A stretch of 64,000 nt of DNA from Dendrolimus kikuchii (Eukaryota; Arthropoda; Insecta; Lepidoptera; Lasiocampidae), in the NCBI GenBank assembly GCA_019925095.2, contig CM034392.1:379501-443500 (forward strand), given 5' to 3'. This document shows positions 31,867-43,091 of the stretch, one piece after another (the first letter of the stretch is position 1; each line of letters begins with the position of its first letter). The translations under genes were made by a program, and so were the position numbers. The notes under the pieces are model-generated. The model ran no database searches and was not told where the DNA came from. It saw only the letters and a list, made by a program, of their open reading frames with translations.

Positions 31867-32293
31867 AAAAATTAAGCTAAATTAACATTTGTCGACCAAA
31901 CACGTTTAAAATAAACAATATAGCTGTCAGTAGTAACGTAATATGTTACGCATAGTTGTTATTCTGACTTGAATAATATACAAGCTGGCAAAATCGCTAC
32001 TAATATTATAAATGCGAATGTTTGTTTGTTTGTTACGATTACACACTTTAACTACGCAACTATAAAAAAAGAACATAGGATATATTTCATAGAGAAAACT
32101 ACTATTCAGAATATACGTATAGCAGTGTCGTGGGGTGTAAATTCAGCTTTGGTAAGCCTGTTGAAAAACATATCGTGTAGTGTAAGCGCCGACTACACCG
32201 CAGTTGTAGATATTAATGCCCTACTATCATACAGCATACAAAAAAAGGAAGTAGTCAGTGGAGCAGCATTCCAAATGAATTAAAACTACCGGA

Positions 32294-32660
32294 TAAAACC
32301 GTAAAATAAAAATAAAAAACTATAATAAAATAGAAAGAAAGAAAGAATTATTTTATTTAGGACAAATAAACATGTTAACAATACTCAGTAAAATAAAAGA
32401 CAACTGCATCAATATAAGTCCTAAAATTGGAGCCAGACTCAGCGTAATGCTAGCTGCTAAGGCCAGCGCTGTTCTTCCGCCTGGGACCAGGAGTTACAGT
32501 CACGGAGGACAATACAACACAAATAATATATCAAAACGGGTTATTACACATACTTACATCGAAATGATAATAATAAACATATATACATAGATATATAAAC
32601 ATAGTGAGATACGTGAACAAAAAACAAGTATGTAAATAAACAAACAGATTATTACATTGG
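32294..32660 (-). repeat. LINE 3' region traces
   Basis: GAAAGAAAGAATTATTTTATTTAGG and CCAGCGCTGTTCTTCCGCC match traces at 21390-21511 and 31430-31470. It lies directly beyond the 3' end of the LINE fragment at 32670-32975, so it is probably its 3' untranslated region. Confidence 0.45.
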
Positions 32661-32669
32661 CAAAAATGG

Positions 32670-32975
32670 TCATAAAGCACTTGTATCATGCCTTAAGTTA
32701 CTTTGTGCCTTTTGATGTTCGCAAAGGAATTTCTTTAGTGTGTCCCTAAAGAATGACACTGATGATGCGTTTCTTATAGGTGGAGGAATGTTATTCCAGC
32801 ACTTTGTTGCTGCATAACGGAAACTACCTCTGAATACAGCTGTTCTGTGACGTTCCATTGTAATCTGTATTGCACACTGACGACTTTCAATTTTCCTTCT
32901 ATTGGACGCCCATGAGAGCTTCTCGTATAAGTAAGCCGGAGATTTACAAGCGCGCCCGCCGTAATGGCGAACCAC
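32670..32975 (-). pseudogene. CR1/Jockey-group LINE ORF2 C-terminal fragment
   Basis: A 101-codon minus-strand frame. It includes RRKIESRQCAIQITMERHRT, FRGSFRYAATKCWNNIPPPI and FFRDTLKKFL. The SFRY-ATK-WN-IP pattern is the conserved tail of CR1/Jockey-group non-LTR proteins. RT and endonuclease domains are absent. Confidence 0.65.
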
Positions 32976-33200
32976 AGCATACTGAATTATTTTTGTATTA
33001 CACTTCTAAAAAAAACCTCTAATTGGCGATGTCTTTCGTAAGCGCCAATAAATTTATAGAGACACTAGTAATATTATGTTTGAACAGAACGCGTAAACGC
33101 CAATGAATGCATGGCGCTTTCGACCTTTTCGTCGCTAGGTTTTTAAAGGTAGGCTATGGGGAATTCGGTTGTATGAAGTCTATGTCACTGATATAAAGTT

Positions 33201-33380
33201 ACATACATACATACATAACTTCACGCCAGTTCCCTTGCGGGGCAGGCACGAACAACAGAGCGCCATTTAGGCTTATTCTTACACTCCTCACTTGCTTCTT
33301 TGACATTCATAACTCTTGTTATGCACGTTCGTCTGTTCTTAAGGCTCCTGACATCACCTTCTGCTAGTACACGATCAATT
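33201..33380 (-). mobile_element. RTE 3' fragment with 12-bp TSD
   Basis: Flanked by TGATATAAAGTT at 33189-33200 and 33381-33392. About 180 bp with an (ATGT)n tail at the left. Confidence 0.85.
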
Positions 33381-33561
33381 TGATATAAAGTTGTATACAG
33401 AAGATATTGTTTCCGAGTGGTGGACGAATATAATCGTAAAAATGGCCCTGCTATTGGCGCCACCGTCGCTGCTAACTGAATTCACTAACAAATACGTCAG
33501 GGGTCGCCAAATGGTGGAACGCGGTCCACATCCGGACCGCCGATCCATTTTGTGCGGACCG

Positions 33562-33882
33562 TTTTTTTTTTTACAAGGGGAAATCCGTTTGCGGACCCCC
33601 CGCCGGGGAGACTTCGGCGGGGGAGTGTGGGACTCGCCGGCTAGAGGAGCCGGAATACCCACTAAAACCCCTTGGTGCCACCTGACGCCATGAGCCGGGG
33701 TCACGGGATATGCGTGAGCTTTTCTTCCGCGACCCCGATTGGCGTGGGCCCACCCCAGCACTGGGGCAGGCCTCTCCATACTCATAATTGAGGGGCGCGC
33801 GCGGGCACTGACGCGCCCCCTACTCGGCGGCTTTAGATGCGGGTGACGGCCTTATAGCCTCCCCTGACCGTCACCCGCGCCA
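33562..33882 (-). mobile_element. R1g LINE 3' end with 19-bp TSD
   Basis: A 321-bp GC-rich insert flanked by a perfect 19-bp repeat ATCCATTTTGTGCGGACCG (33543-33561, 33883-33901), with a poly-T start (poly-A tail on the minus strand). The minus strand carries GGGGTTTTAGTGGGTATTC. The same family is at 58886-59170. Typical of R1-clade LINE 3' regions by composition; the clade call is inference. Confidence 0.8.
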
Positions 33883-34170
33883 ATCCATTTTGTGCGGACC
33901 GCGAGAACACAGCAACTTGCATTACAATTTGAAAACACAAACATGCGGAAGTTTCCAGTGAAGAGTTCTGGATAAAATTTGTGTGTGGTAATAAATATTC
34001 AGAAATACAAAAATTAGCTTTTAAACTTCTTACTTTGTTTGGGTTAACATATATTTGTGAAGCAGCATTTTCGTAGATGAACTTTATTCGACTCGACTTA
34101 CTGATGAACATCTCCAGGATTTAATGTCAATAGCTTGGACTAATTTTACTCCAAACTTCAGACAGGTTTC

Positions 34171-34455
34171 ATCCGTTTAGGAACGCAGAAAGAATACAAT
34201 TTCCTGCGACCGGCCGGCCTGTCGTAAGAGGCGACAAAACAACCCACAGCCACACACACAGGTGGGGTATTTGCACACCTAGATGGCTACCACCCCTGGT
34301 CTAAAGTATGTCGCCATAACAACCTTGAGTTGTGTTCCGGCATTAGTGACCAGGTTCCAGTCTCCCTTAAGAGAGCAGCAGTGCATTTGTAGCACCTTTG
34401 GAGTTGCAAATGTCTATAGGCGATGGTAACCGCTTTCCATGAAGTGAATAAATAA
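34171..34455 (+). mobile_element. RepA copy, 3' end altered
   Basis: Head ATCCGTTTAGGAACGCAGAA. A CACACACA expansion replaces part of CAGCCAGG. It ends CCATGAAGTGAATAAATAAAAAA, so the usual GGGCCGTCTGCCTG end is missing. Confidence 0.75.
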
Positions 34456-35133
34456 AAAAAATAGTCCCAAAAAACCCTTTGTTATTTCCCTAATTACATT
34501 TGGACCGCGATGGTGATTTAATTTCTTAAAACGGACCCCGAGCGAAACTAATTGGAGACCCCTGAAATACAACGCTATATTTTGAATGTGTTGCTCTATT
34601 AATTAGTTCCAACTTCGCTAGATGGCGTTACGAGTAGTTATGTATAAGTATTTCGATCTGAAAACTACGTTTGACACTTCTAAGAATTATAACATGCCCA
34701 CTTCGTGATATATGCTCATTGTCTTCGGATCTAGGAAGAGAGGTTACGGGAAGACGCGAGCAAAGCCGCAATCATAAACTAGTATGAATATATTTAGGGC
34801 ATACAAACAACTGTTACGAAAATAACGCAGAGTATGAAATATAAAATTCTTGACCCAATATTAGTGCAACTTAGTGGATGGCCGATGTTTTTGTAGTGAT
34901 GCGCCTATTTTGGCCGCCGTCGCGTGCGCAACGAAGGCGTGCGCCGGAGAGGGGACTGACCGCGATTCCAAACAAACGCTATTCGGGCGTACTGTTTTTT
35001 CAGGAATCGTAGTATCTGCGAGATCATTGTTTACATCAATTATATCATGGTAGCAATAAGGAGTCACAATTGACATCTAAACGTGTAAACTCGTAAGCCA
35101 AATTAGACGTGTTTATTTCTGTCTCTCAAATTG
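34456..35133. other. Intergenic stretch, nothing recognised
   Basis: About 680 bp with a moderately GC-rich patch at 34900-34990 and no recognisable frame or repeat. Confidence 0.4.
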
Positions 35134-35610
35134 CAGTGTAACCTCCATGTAACGTCACTCGATTTAACGACAAACTCCCTTAAGCGTCTAAATCACTTGG
35201 CTTTGGTTGGTTAAGCTTGTCTTCCATACAATGATACACTCTATATAGCATTACACCTATTCTCAATAACGACAACAATTAAGTAATAAAAGTACCTTTT
35301 AAGTTTACGTTCTTACGTTCTTTTATCGCTTTATTATACTAGCCCGTAATATACTCGATGCCGACACATCATGCATAGCGAAATTTCTAAGAAATTCCGA
35401 AATGCCGACATTTTCTAAGTACTTCCTTTATCACTAAGATGCCTCAAGATCTACCAAGATATTAATAAAATGAGTAAAAAATACAACAAAATTACTGGTG
35501 CAGCAAATACGTCAGACAAAAATTATAGACTTGTCTCCATTTAACGACAACTCTTTATAACGCCATCAAATGCACAGCCCCTTCGGTGTCGTTATATAGA
35601 GTTTACACTG
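35134..35610. mobile_element. Tigger/pogo-like non-autonomous DNA element
   Basis: The left end CAGTGTAACCTCCATGTAACG and right end GTTATATAGAGTTTACACTG are imperfect inverted repeats. TTTAACGACAA recurs on both sides. CAGT-TAACCTC---ATAACG ends are typical of Tigger-type mariner-superfamily elements. The right flank is TA; the left flank is not. Confidence 0.5.
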
Positions 35611-35710
35611 TATATATGATATTTAAATAATAAAACGATCTTAATTGTCAAAAAAGGTCGTTGTAACTGCTTTTTCGTTAATATAAAATGTCCAAATGTT
35701 ATTATTTGTA

Positions 35711-36066
35711 ATTCTGTTAGTTACTATTGTCAGCGGCTTCCCTCGCATAGATTAAAAATTGTCATAGTTTAAAAGTAGTCAAAAAAAGTAGCCCTTATTT
35801 CACCTCTTAAGGGTTGAATTTCGAAAAACACGTATTATGTCTAACCAGAAACAGGCGGGTATATAAAATGTGTTTCTTACTTAAAAAATGACGGATTTTC
35901 ATGCAAACTTTTATCCTCTTTTTCACCCCCTTAGGGTTGAATTTTCAAAAATCCTTTCTTTATTGCCCACCTACAGTATAGAAGGAACTCAGATACAAAT
36001 TTTCATGACCCTAACCTCAGTAGTTTGGGCTGTGCGTTGATATGTCAGTCAGTCAGTCAGTCAGCG
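35711..36066 (+). repeat. Interspersed repeat ending (GTCA)n
   Basis: Two CTTAGGGTTGAATTT-type segments (35808, 35930) lead to CTCAGTAGTTTGGGCTGTGCG and a short (GTCA)n run at 36041-36063. Microsatellite-ended repeats of this kind are common in Lepidoptera. Single copy here. Confidence 0.4.
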
Positions 36067-36290
36067 AGGACTGACTTATACTTTAAACTCGTAACTTGTT
36101 CTACAAAATACTCTATAACCTAATAAACGCCATTAAATAACAAATAAGCAGTTAAAAAACTTCTTTAATAATTAAGTTTAGTTTTTATACTTGACAATGC
36201 CTCATTTGTATCAAAATTGAAACACAAATGGATGGTCTAATTTTAGCATTACACAGTGCAATATCTCAATTAAAACTTACAGCCAACCTC

Positions 36291-36293
<3 letters not shown>

Positions 36294-36344
<51 letters not shown>

Positions 36345-37020
36345 TAAATGAATGTGTTGGTAAGCGCATAACTCAACAACGCCTGGACCAATTTGGCCAA
36401 TTAAATGTTCGTTGAAGTCCAAGCATGGTTTTTACGGCGAGAAAAATTCGAATAATTGTTGGGAAAACCCTAAAAACAGCCCTTTTCTTTTTCCCATACA
36501 AACGTTTTCTAACTAAAATATAGAGTCAATTTGAACTTTATTATTGCTATTCAATAAAATTCATATTAAATTACAAGCTTTCATTGTTGTCTAAGCAATG
36601 TAGAGGTGTTCCTAACGCTAGAGTCAATTTGCACTTTATTACCGCTGCACAAAGCTCAAATTCAATCATATCCAAAACAGTGTGCGTGTGCGCGTTGGAG
36701 GATCTAATGTCGCGTGCCGAGACTAAAATAAAAGAAATAATATTGCGAAGCAACCAAATTGAAAATCAGTACTAATGATCTATAGCTCTTACATTTTGTG
36801 ACTATTCAATTTGGTTGTTCTAGTGGGTCCTAGAAGGGTGGCCAAAGTCCGTGCAAGCGAAGACACTTTGGTCACCCGAGCTGAACCCCACACACCGCCC
36901 TGTCACCAGGGTGACGGTTCTGTTGAGGAGAATTCTTTGCCCCGGCTATAAAATAGGTAGGAACAAAAACTGCCACATTCCAAACCTTTTTGACAGAACG
37001 AAGTCTGTCGGGTCCGCTAG
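36294..37020 (+). mobile_element. Hel2-related Helitron-like element
   Basis: Begins TCACTATATATA with a ~44-bp (TA)n run and ends GAAGTCTGTCGGGTCCGCTAG followed by T, fitting 5'-TC and 3'-CTAG|T. CAACGCCTGGACCAATTTGGCC lies near the 5' end. The GGGTCCGCTAG end mirrors the CTAGCGGCCCC left end of the minus-strand Hel2 copies. Confidence 0.55.
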
Positions 37021-37169
37021 TTTTAAATATACTTGTAGAAGTTTCATTGAAATGTCACTGTCACACTGTCAAGAGTGAAACGTTTCAATGTCACTCTCGC
37101 GGAGCGTCGTGACTAAGGAAACGAGGTGGCCACAAGAAGGAAGACATAGAACCTCTTGCAGAAAATTCA

Positions 37170-37508
37170 AAAAATAATGAAAAAAAATAAACAACACACA
37201 TGGCACTAGATAGGACAATATAAGTATAGATATAAGGCCCACACTGCAAATGCACTTCCTCACAACACCAGCATGTAACAGATACATTCTACATTAGTAT
37301 AAGTTTAGTATTAAAACTAGAATAAATTAATATATTAAGTTACTCGTAAGACACATACACCTCAACACAAAAATCAATAAATTAATGTCACACACAAGAG
37401 CCAAAATAACTAATAAGCGTGTTAAATTCAAAAAATTAAATCTAAAAGTTAAGTTGTAAAAAAGGGTACGGAACTCGAGTCCGTAGAGTTGTTAATAATA
37501 TAAAAAAA
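37170..37508 (+). mobile_element. RepB copy 3
   Basis: AACAACACACATGGCACTAG to the hairpin TACGGAACTCGAGTCCGTA and a poly-A end. Very close to the 41041 copy in the 3' half. Confidence 0.7.
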
Positions 37509-37641
37509 AACAAAGTGGATTATACCGTAATCAGTGTGAATATCAAGAGAGATAATTGTTATTTAAGCAATAGAAACAATATTTTGGTAAAGATTACAAA
37601 AGATGTTGATTTCATAAATATACCTACATATATAATGCCAA

Positions 37642-38303
37642 TGAATTTGTATATCTTGGATGTGCTTTTAGCAGGGATGGAAGGTACACCGCTGATATAG
37701 AAAGAAGAGTGAATTTGGGGAATAGTGTGAATGGAGCGTTAGGTAAACTTCTAGGCGCTAAGAACCTCAGCCAGAAGGCTCAGCTCGCCGTACACAACGC
37801 GGTGCTGGTACCTACGCTCACGTATGGAAGCGAGAGTTGGGTGTGGAAGAGAGAGCATGAAAGTAGAGTAAACGCGGTCGAGATGCGAGCACTGCGCAAA
37901 ATCTGCGGAGTGACGCTTGCGGACCGCGTTCGTAATACCGAAGTAAGTAAGACAGTTGGTCTGAAAGAGAGTGTCGGGGTGAAGGTAAGGAAAGGAATGC
38001 TCCGGTGGTTCGGACATGTAGAAAGAATGCATGATGAAAGAATGAATAAACATATACAATGCAAAAGTGGATGGATGCAGAAGTCGTGGAAGGCCACGAC
38101 ACACTTTCCGTGATCAAATTGATCGTGTACTAGCAGAAGGTGATGTCAGGAGCCTTAAGAACAGACGAGCGTGCATGACAAGAGTTATGAATGTGAAAGA
38201 AGCAAGTGAGGTGTGTAAGAATAAGCCTAAATGGCGCTCTGTTGTTCGTGCCTACCCCGCAAGGGAACTGGCATGAAGTTATGTATGTATGTATGTATGT
38301 ATG
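37642..38303 (+). mobile_element. RTE LINE, second-longest copy, frameshifted
   Basis: A 662-bp copy with 11-bp duplication TATAATGCCAA (37631-37641, 38304-38314). The coding part spans LGNSVNGALGKLLGAKN, TYGSESWVWKREHESRVN, MRALRKICGVTLADRVRN and MLRWFGHVERM. A 2-base loss near 38050 (ATAAACATATAC for CTAAACAGATATAC) shifts the frame, and the rest continues at 38067-38276. RT catalytic motifs lie upstream of the truncation point. Confidence 0.85.
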
Positions 38304-38384
38304 TATAATGCCAAGCCATGATGAATTCTGATAAATAAAGCCTTCCTGAGCTTACACGGCTCTGACGAGCTTATTATATATTTA

Positions 38385-38923
38385 CTAGCGGCCCCGCAGA
38401 CGTTGTCCTGCCTTTAAAAAATAAAATTCTAGAACCCGATCCCAGCGCCACCTACCGGTTCTAATTGCGAATCTAAACCATCCGGGTACCCACTCAAACA
38501 CACAAAAACAAAATCATCAAAATCGCTCCAGGTGATTAGGAGGATTCCAGAACCCGATCTCAGCGCCACCTACCGATTCTAATTGTGAATCTAAAACAGT
38601 AATATACTTTTTTTTTTATTCTAAGTCATGACAAAATAAGATTAAAAATCTTGCCAAAAAATTTAAGTTTATAATTAACAAATAAACAATAGTAGTTGGT
38701 TGTAGAGGGGTGAAAATTTAGGGTTGTATGTATTTTTTAATGCTGTATTCTAAAAAAATAAAAATAAAATTTTTGGGGTGGACACTACTTATCACTTAGG
38801 AGTTTGAAAAATAGATAGTAGCCGATTATCAGACTTACTGAATATGAATAAAAAATTTCATAAGAATCGGTCAAGCCGTTTCGGAGGAGTATGGGAACGA
38901 ACAGTGTGACACGAGAATTTTAT
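38385..38923 (-). mobile_element. Hel2 Helitron-like copy
   Basis: CTAGCGGCCCCGCAGACG at the left after an A, two CAGCGCCACCTACCGRTTCTAATTG modules ~120 bp apart, then GGTCAAGCCGTTTCGGAGGAG and GTGTGACACGAG. The 5' TC terminus is not clear because an RTE lies at the right edge. Confidence 0.55.
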
Positions 38924-38925
38924 AC

Positions 38926-39079
38926 ATACATACATACATACATAACTTCATGCCAGTTCCCTTGCGGGGTAGGCACGAACAACAGAGCGCCTTTTAGGCT
39001 TATTCTTACACACGTCACTTGCTTCTTTGACATTCATAACTCTTGTCATGCACGCTCGTCTGTTCTTAAGGCTGTTCTT
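38926..39079 (-). mobile_element. RTE 3' fragment
   Basis: Minus-strand RTE end with (ATAC)n at the left and CTGTTCTTAAGGCT at the right. Flanking ATTTTATA (38917-38924 and 39080-39087) may be the target duplication. Confidence 0.75.
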
Positions 39080-39087
39080 ATTTTATA

Positions 39088-39479
39088 TATAAGAAGATTA
39101 AATTTCAATCAGTCATAAATAAATATTTGAGAAACGATCTAATAAGTGTAATCTCGGAACCGAAGAAATCGACACCTGGCCGTGGTCTTGAGTTCAATGT
39201 AGCCTGATATTTGGCACATGCGAGGATTAGCATTCAGGCAACGTCCTCCGAACGGAGTCCACTCAACTCGAATGTAGCTCTCGTAACACAATTTCTATCC
39301 AATCAGAACCCATTATGTTAGGAGTGAAGCGTCAGGGTAAATACCCTCATCTTCTACGTGCTCAAACCTTTTTCTTCATTCCAACATTAACAAAAAGAAA
39401 TAATAACAATTGCCACAGACAAACAGATATTATTACATCCCTAAACTAAGAAACTCATACTTGTGTTATAAGTAAGGTA
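39088..39479. other. Intergenic stretch, nothing recognised
   Basis: No repeat match or frame. Confidence 0.4.
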
Positions 39480-39604
39480 CAATGATTAATTCTGTGTTCG
39501 ATTCCAAAAAATAATGGAAAGTTTACAAACAGGATCGAACCCAGACCCTCTGCGTTCAAATCAGCTATACGTGTCAAGGATTACGCCACTCAACCAAAGG
39601 GGAC
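39480..39604 (-). repeat. tRNA-like SINE segment
   Basis: The minus strand reads CCTTTGGTTGAGTGGCGTAATCC, then a loop, then GGGTCTGGGTTCGATCC. This is an A-box-like and an exact B-box-like (GGTTCGATCC) RNA polymerase III promoter. The spacing suits a tRNA-derived SINE, but no clean acceptor stem could be paired, so it is not called a tRNA gene. Confidence 0.5.
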
Positions 39605-39708
39605 ATCGAAACCAAAGCAATAAATCTTTACCCCAAATATCAGCACAAATTGATAAAATATTAATTGTTAAAATTAAAATAATAGTTTAAAAAATAAACT
39701 AAAAAATA

Positions 39709-39984
39709 TGCTTTTATAGAAAATCCAACTAAAAAATAGAAAATCACTTTGAATTAAAAATAGTGTAAGAAAAAATGATTTTATTGTACAAAAAGCGTAA
39801 AAGCGTGGGGTGCTTTTCAGGATATTATCAAAACAACCCTTCTACTCATATCTGTTCATAAAATATTTATAACTATTGATACCATGCACCCCACGCTTTT
39901 TTTACAATAAAATCATTTTTTATTACACTATTTTTAATTCATATTTATTTTCTATTTTTTACTTGGATTTTCTATAAAAGCGCA
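39709..39984. repeat. 276-bp long hairpin
   Basis: Arms 39709-~39813 and ~39887-39984 are complementary: GCTTTTATAGAAAATCC, AAAAATAGTGTAA, ATGATTTTATTGTA and GCGTGGGGTGC pair with their reverse complements. The loop is about 75 bp. Flanking A/T-rich sequence may extend the arms. It could be a MITE or the precursor of a structured RNA. Confidence 0.65.
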
Positions 39985-41040
39985 TTTTTTCGGTTTTTTT
40001 TAACTGTTATTTATTTTTTATTTTTGAGTGATTTAATTCCCTTCTCTGTGGAAACTTTGAAAAAAGAATTAAATACACTCTTATGATAAAATGGAACGTT
40101 ATGTAAAAATAAACTTTTTTAAAAAGGTTTTTAAATACAAGCTTTTGAGACCCTGGATATGATGTAGCAGCAGAGTGCTAGCCAAGACATGTAAAACGAG
40201 CCCAAACACGACGGGTCTAACTTGTTTAGTACAGGAGTTCCTATGGCCACCTTCCGACTCCATCATCAGATCAGCTCCATGGTACCATATATTGCATAGT
40301 CACGCGATATACACATACGTGCAAAATTTCAGCTCAATCGCAAACCGGGAAGTCGATCAAATTTAACTTGAAAGATTCCGTTACATACTAACATACGTAT
40401 GAAGCTAATAAAAGCGTATTAAAAAAAAGGATGACAACATCGCTCTGTTTCAATACTTTCATGACTACTCAATAAGTAAAAATATTATTAAATAACTCTA
40501 TAATCTGTGCTAAAATAATTTGATAATATAACAACACATCATATACTTTGTCATGTCCCTACTTTAATATACCTACCAGTATACTCATCTTACGTCATCA
40601 AGGATAGCGTAATGTATCTAGCAATAACATTACTATCTAAATGGGTTTACGCGTTAAGAAGTTATCTTCAAATGAAAAAAGTATAAAAGTTAAATATAAC
40701 GGACACGTGTCTTAAACAAAAGAAATAACACTTTATTTTGGCTGCATATTGTTCTAAGGACCGATGCAGACAAAGCAAACGGACGACTAGGTTTTCATCA
40801 CACCTGTGCGAGATCGCTTAAAGGGCCATTTACACGGAGAGAGTTTCTTGCCTCAAAGATACGATTGTTGAAAACAAGACAAAAATATGATCTTGTAATC
40901 TAAACATACGATATCAATTATAACACCACACAAAGTCACAAACACATAACTAACAACAAAACTTATATACACACTGAAACCAACGCGCACTACCATCGCA
41001 TTGCATTACACGCACACTTCACAAACAAACCAAGACTAAC
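39985..41040. other. Intergenic stretch, nothing recognised
   Basis: About 1 kb without a repeat match in the window, long frame or RNA signal. Confidence 0.4.
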
Positions 41041-41403
41041 AAAGAGCCTAAAAATTAATAACCCAGGCACAGAGAAGAAAAAAACAACTCACATGGCCCT
41101 AGATAGGACAATATATATAAGTAGTATTAGGCCCACACTGCACATGCACTCCCTCACAACACTAGCATGTAACAGATACACTCTACATTAGTATAAGTTT
41201 AGTATTAAAACTAGAATAAATTAATATAATAAGTTTTTGTAAGATACATACACCTCAGCACAAAAATCAATAAATTAATGTCACACACAAGAACCAAAAT
41301 AACTAATAAACGTGTTAAATTCAAAAAATTAAATCTAGAAATTAAGTTGTAAAAAAGGGTACGGAACTCGAGTCCGTAGAGTTGTTCATAATATATAAAA
41401 AAA
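41041..41403 (+). mobile_element. RepB copy 4
   Basis: Same 5' extension as copy 1 (AAAGAGCCTAAAAATTAATAA), ATAAGTAGTATTAGGCCCACAC, the hairpin TACGGAACTCGAGTCCGTA and an A-rich end. Confidence 0.7.
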
Positions 41404-41756
41404 GCATACGATATCGTACGTGGAGGGACGATAATCGCTGGTCATTGAATATTGTCGTCTCTGTGTAAATAGAATACAGAATACCTTGCTCATCACCGAG
41501 ATTGAAAGGCACGTCTCGCATTCAAATCGGTTCAAACTGATTTGTAATACTCGCATGAACTTGAAAAAATGTCATACGAGTTCTAGTTTAGACAAGTCGA
41601 GCAATCGTAGGCAAATATCTCTATACGATTTGTGTTGTAGTGTAAACAAAACTCTGGTTGATACTTACCTTACGATTATTGGTATCACACACTCGTAGGC
41701 GAGTTTTTGTTATTTGTTTGAATGTAAACATGTCCATGTGATTTTTGTCGTATCAC
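41404..41756. other. Intergenic stretch, nothing recognised
   Basis: CATACGATATCGTACG near 41406 is a short palindrome. A 70-codon frame at 41486-41698 shows no domain. Confidence 0.4.
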
Positions 41757-42057
41757 TTTTTTTTTTTTAATTTTATTGCAGGAGTTCAGCAGACAGGCAG
41801 ACGGCCCACTCGATGGAAACCGGTTACCATCGCCTATGGACATTTGCAACACTAAAGGTGCTACAAATGCGCCGCTGCTCTCTTAAGGGAGACTGGAACC
41901 TGGTCACTAATGCCGGAACACAACACAAGGTTGTTATGTTATATCGCCATCCAGTCAAGCAAATACCCTACCACCTGGCTGTGGGTTGTTTTGTCGCCTC
42001 TTACTACAGGCCGCCCTAACGCAGGAAATTGTATTCCTTCTCCGTTCTCGCACGGAT
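41757..42057 (-). mobile_element. RepA near full-length copy
   Basis: T-run start, GGAGTTCAGCAGACAGG, to CCGTTCTCGCACGGAT. A ~27-bp deletion removes the TTTAGACCAGGGGTGG segment at 41937. Confidence 0.8.
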
Positions 42058-42546
42058 GATGTCGCTTACGACAGTAGTATACGATTTCTCGCCCCAAAAC
42101 GTGCGATAAACTCTCTCCCTGTAAATGGCTCTTAACTCAGAAATTATTTCCACAGAAGTTGTTTACATTATTCTAAGAAAGAAAATGAAAATACATGTGC
42201 TTTGAATAAAAATGTATTCAGCTGAAACATCCGAAATTCGTTCTTCGCTCGAAGAATTCGTAAATACATATGTAGAGAACAACGTGAAACTGTTATATTA
42301 AATTTATTCGCGTGGTGCTCTTGAAAATGTCTAAAAATAAATATTTAATAAATATAACGTGACGTTATCCAGTATCTGGCAGTAACCTAATTCTGTTCGG
42401 ACCATCAACGTGTCAGCGGACTCCGGCGGAATATCAATGGCTAACATTGTACCCTCCCATGCTCAGCGTTTTACTGTGCCACAGACTGGGAATAATAGTA
42501 GCACAACTTGTAGGATGTTTAGAAATTATCATTTGTAGCGGCCAGC
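42058..42546. other. Intergenic stretch, nothing recognised
   Basis: No repeat match or frame. Confidence 0.4.
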
Positions 42547-42799
42547 AGGCTGCCTAAGCGATATAACCGTGGCAAGCCGCCTTTACGTTATTGCCGCCCG
42601 CGCCGCACTTACGTCGCCCCTCTTCCTCCGACAGCTAAACGCTGTCGACACAGAGTCTGTTGCGGTCAGCGCGCGAGAGCGGTCTTGTCACGGTTACTTT
42701 GGATGCGGTAGGACTTTTTACGCGCAGCAGATAATACCGAAGTTTCAAATAGAGAGTGTGCTGCAAAGTGAAGTTTCATTACACAAACCGGAATGCATA

Positions 42800-42958
42800 T
42801 ACCGGTGGTTCGGGCATGTCATATTAAGAATTATCATGATTCAAAGAATGTAAGTAAACATGATGATATCGACCCATTTGCAATTAGTGGATCAGGATGC
42901 AAGCGGTGTCTAAGCCTTAAAGGCCAACGATGCTAGTCACCTCGGTCCATGATCAACG
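42800..42958 (+). mobile_element. Ancient decayed RTE-related fragment
   Basis: CCGGTGGTTCGGGCATGTC is nearly identical to the RTE WFGHVE-coding segment. It is followed by colinear but eroded matches to GAAAGAATG, GGATG-ATGCA, GGCCA-CGA and TCCATGATCAA. Much more diverged than the other RTE copies, so it is an older insertion or a related family. Confidence 0.45.
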
Positions 42959-43091
42959 TTTGCATGTTAGTTTTAAGCAATAGCTTATCCGTGAAAATCT
43001 GTCATTGGCTTTCTTGTATTAACTATAGTTATCTAATCAAATGTATTTAGCTGTAGGTTTACCAAAAAATAAATAAATAAATATTAATACG

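Noticed and set aside
36294..36341. Replication origin or promoter at the (TA)n run
   Set aside because: The run sits at the 5' end of a Helitron-like element and is a plain microsatellite.
37709..38276. A functional gene for a WFGHVERM-containing protein
   Set aside because: It is RTE coding sequence with a frameshift, flanked by a target duplication and an (ATGT)n tail.
42569..42853. 94-codon frame as a host exon
   Set aside because: Its end contains an eroded RTE segment (YRWFGHV) and the upstream part has no recognisable domain.
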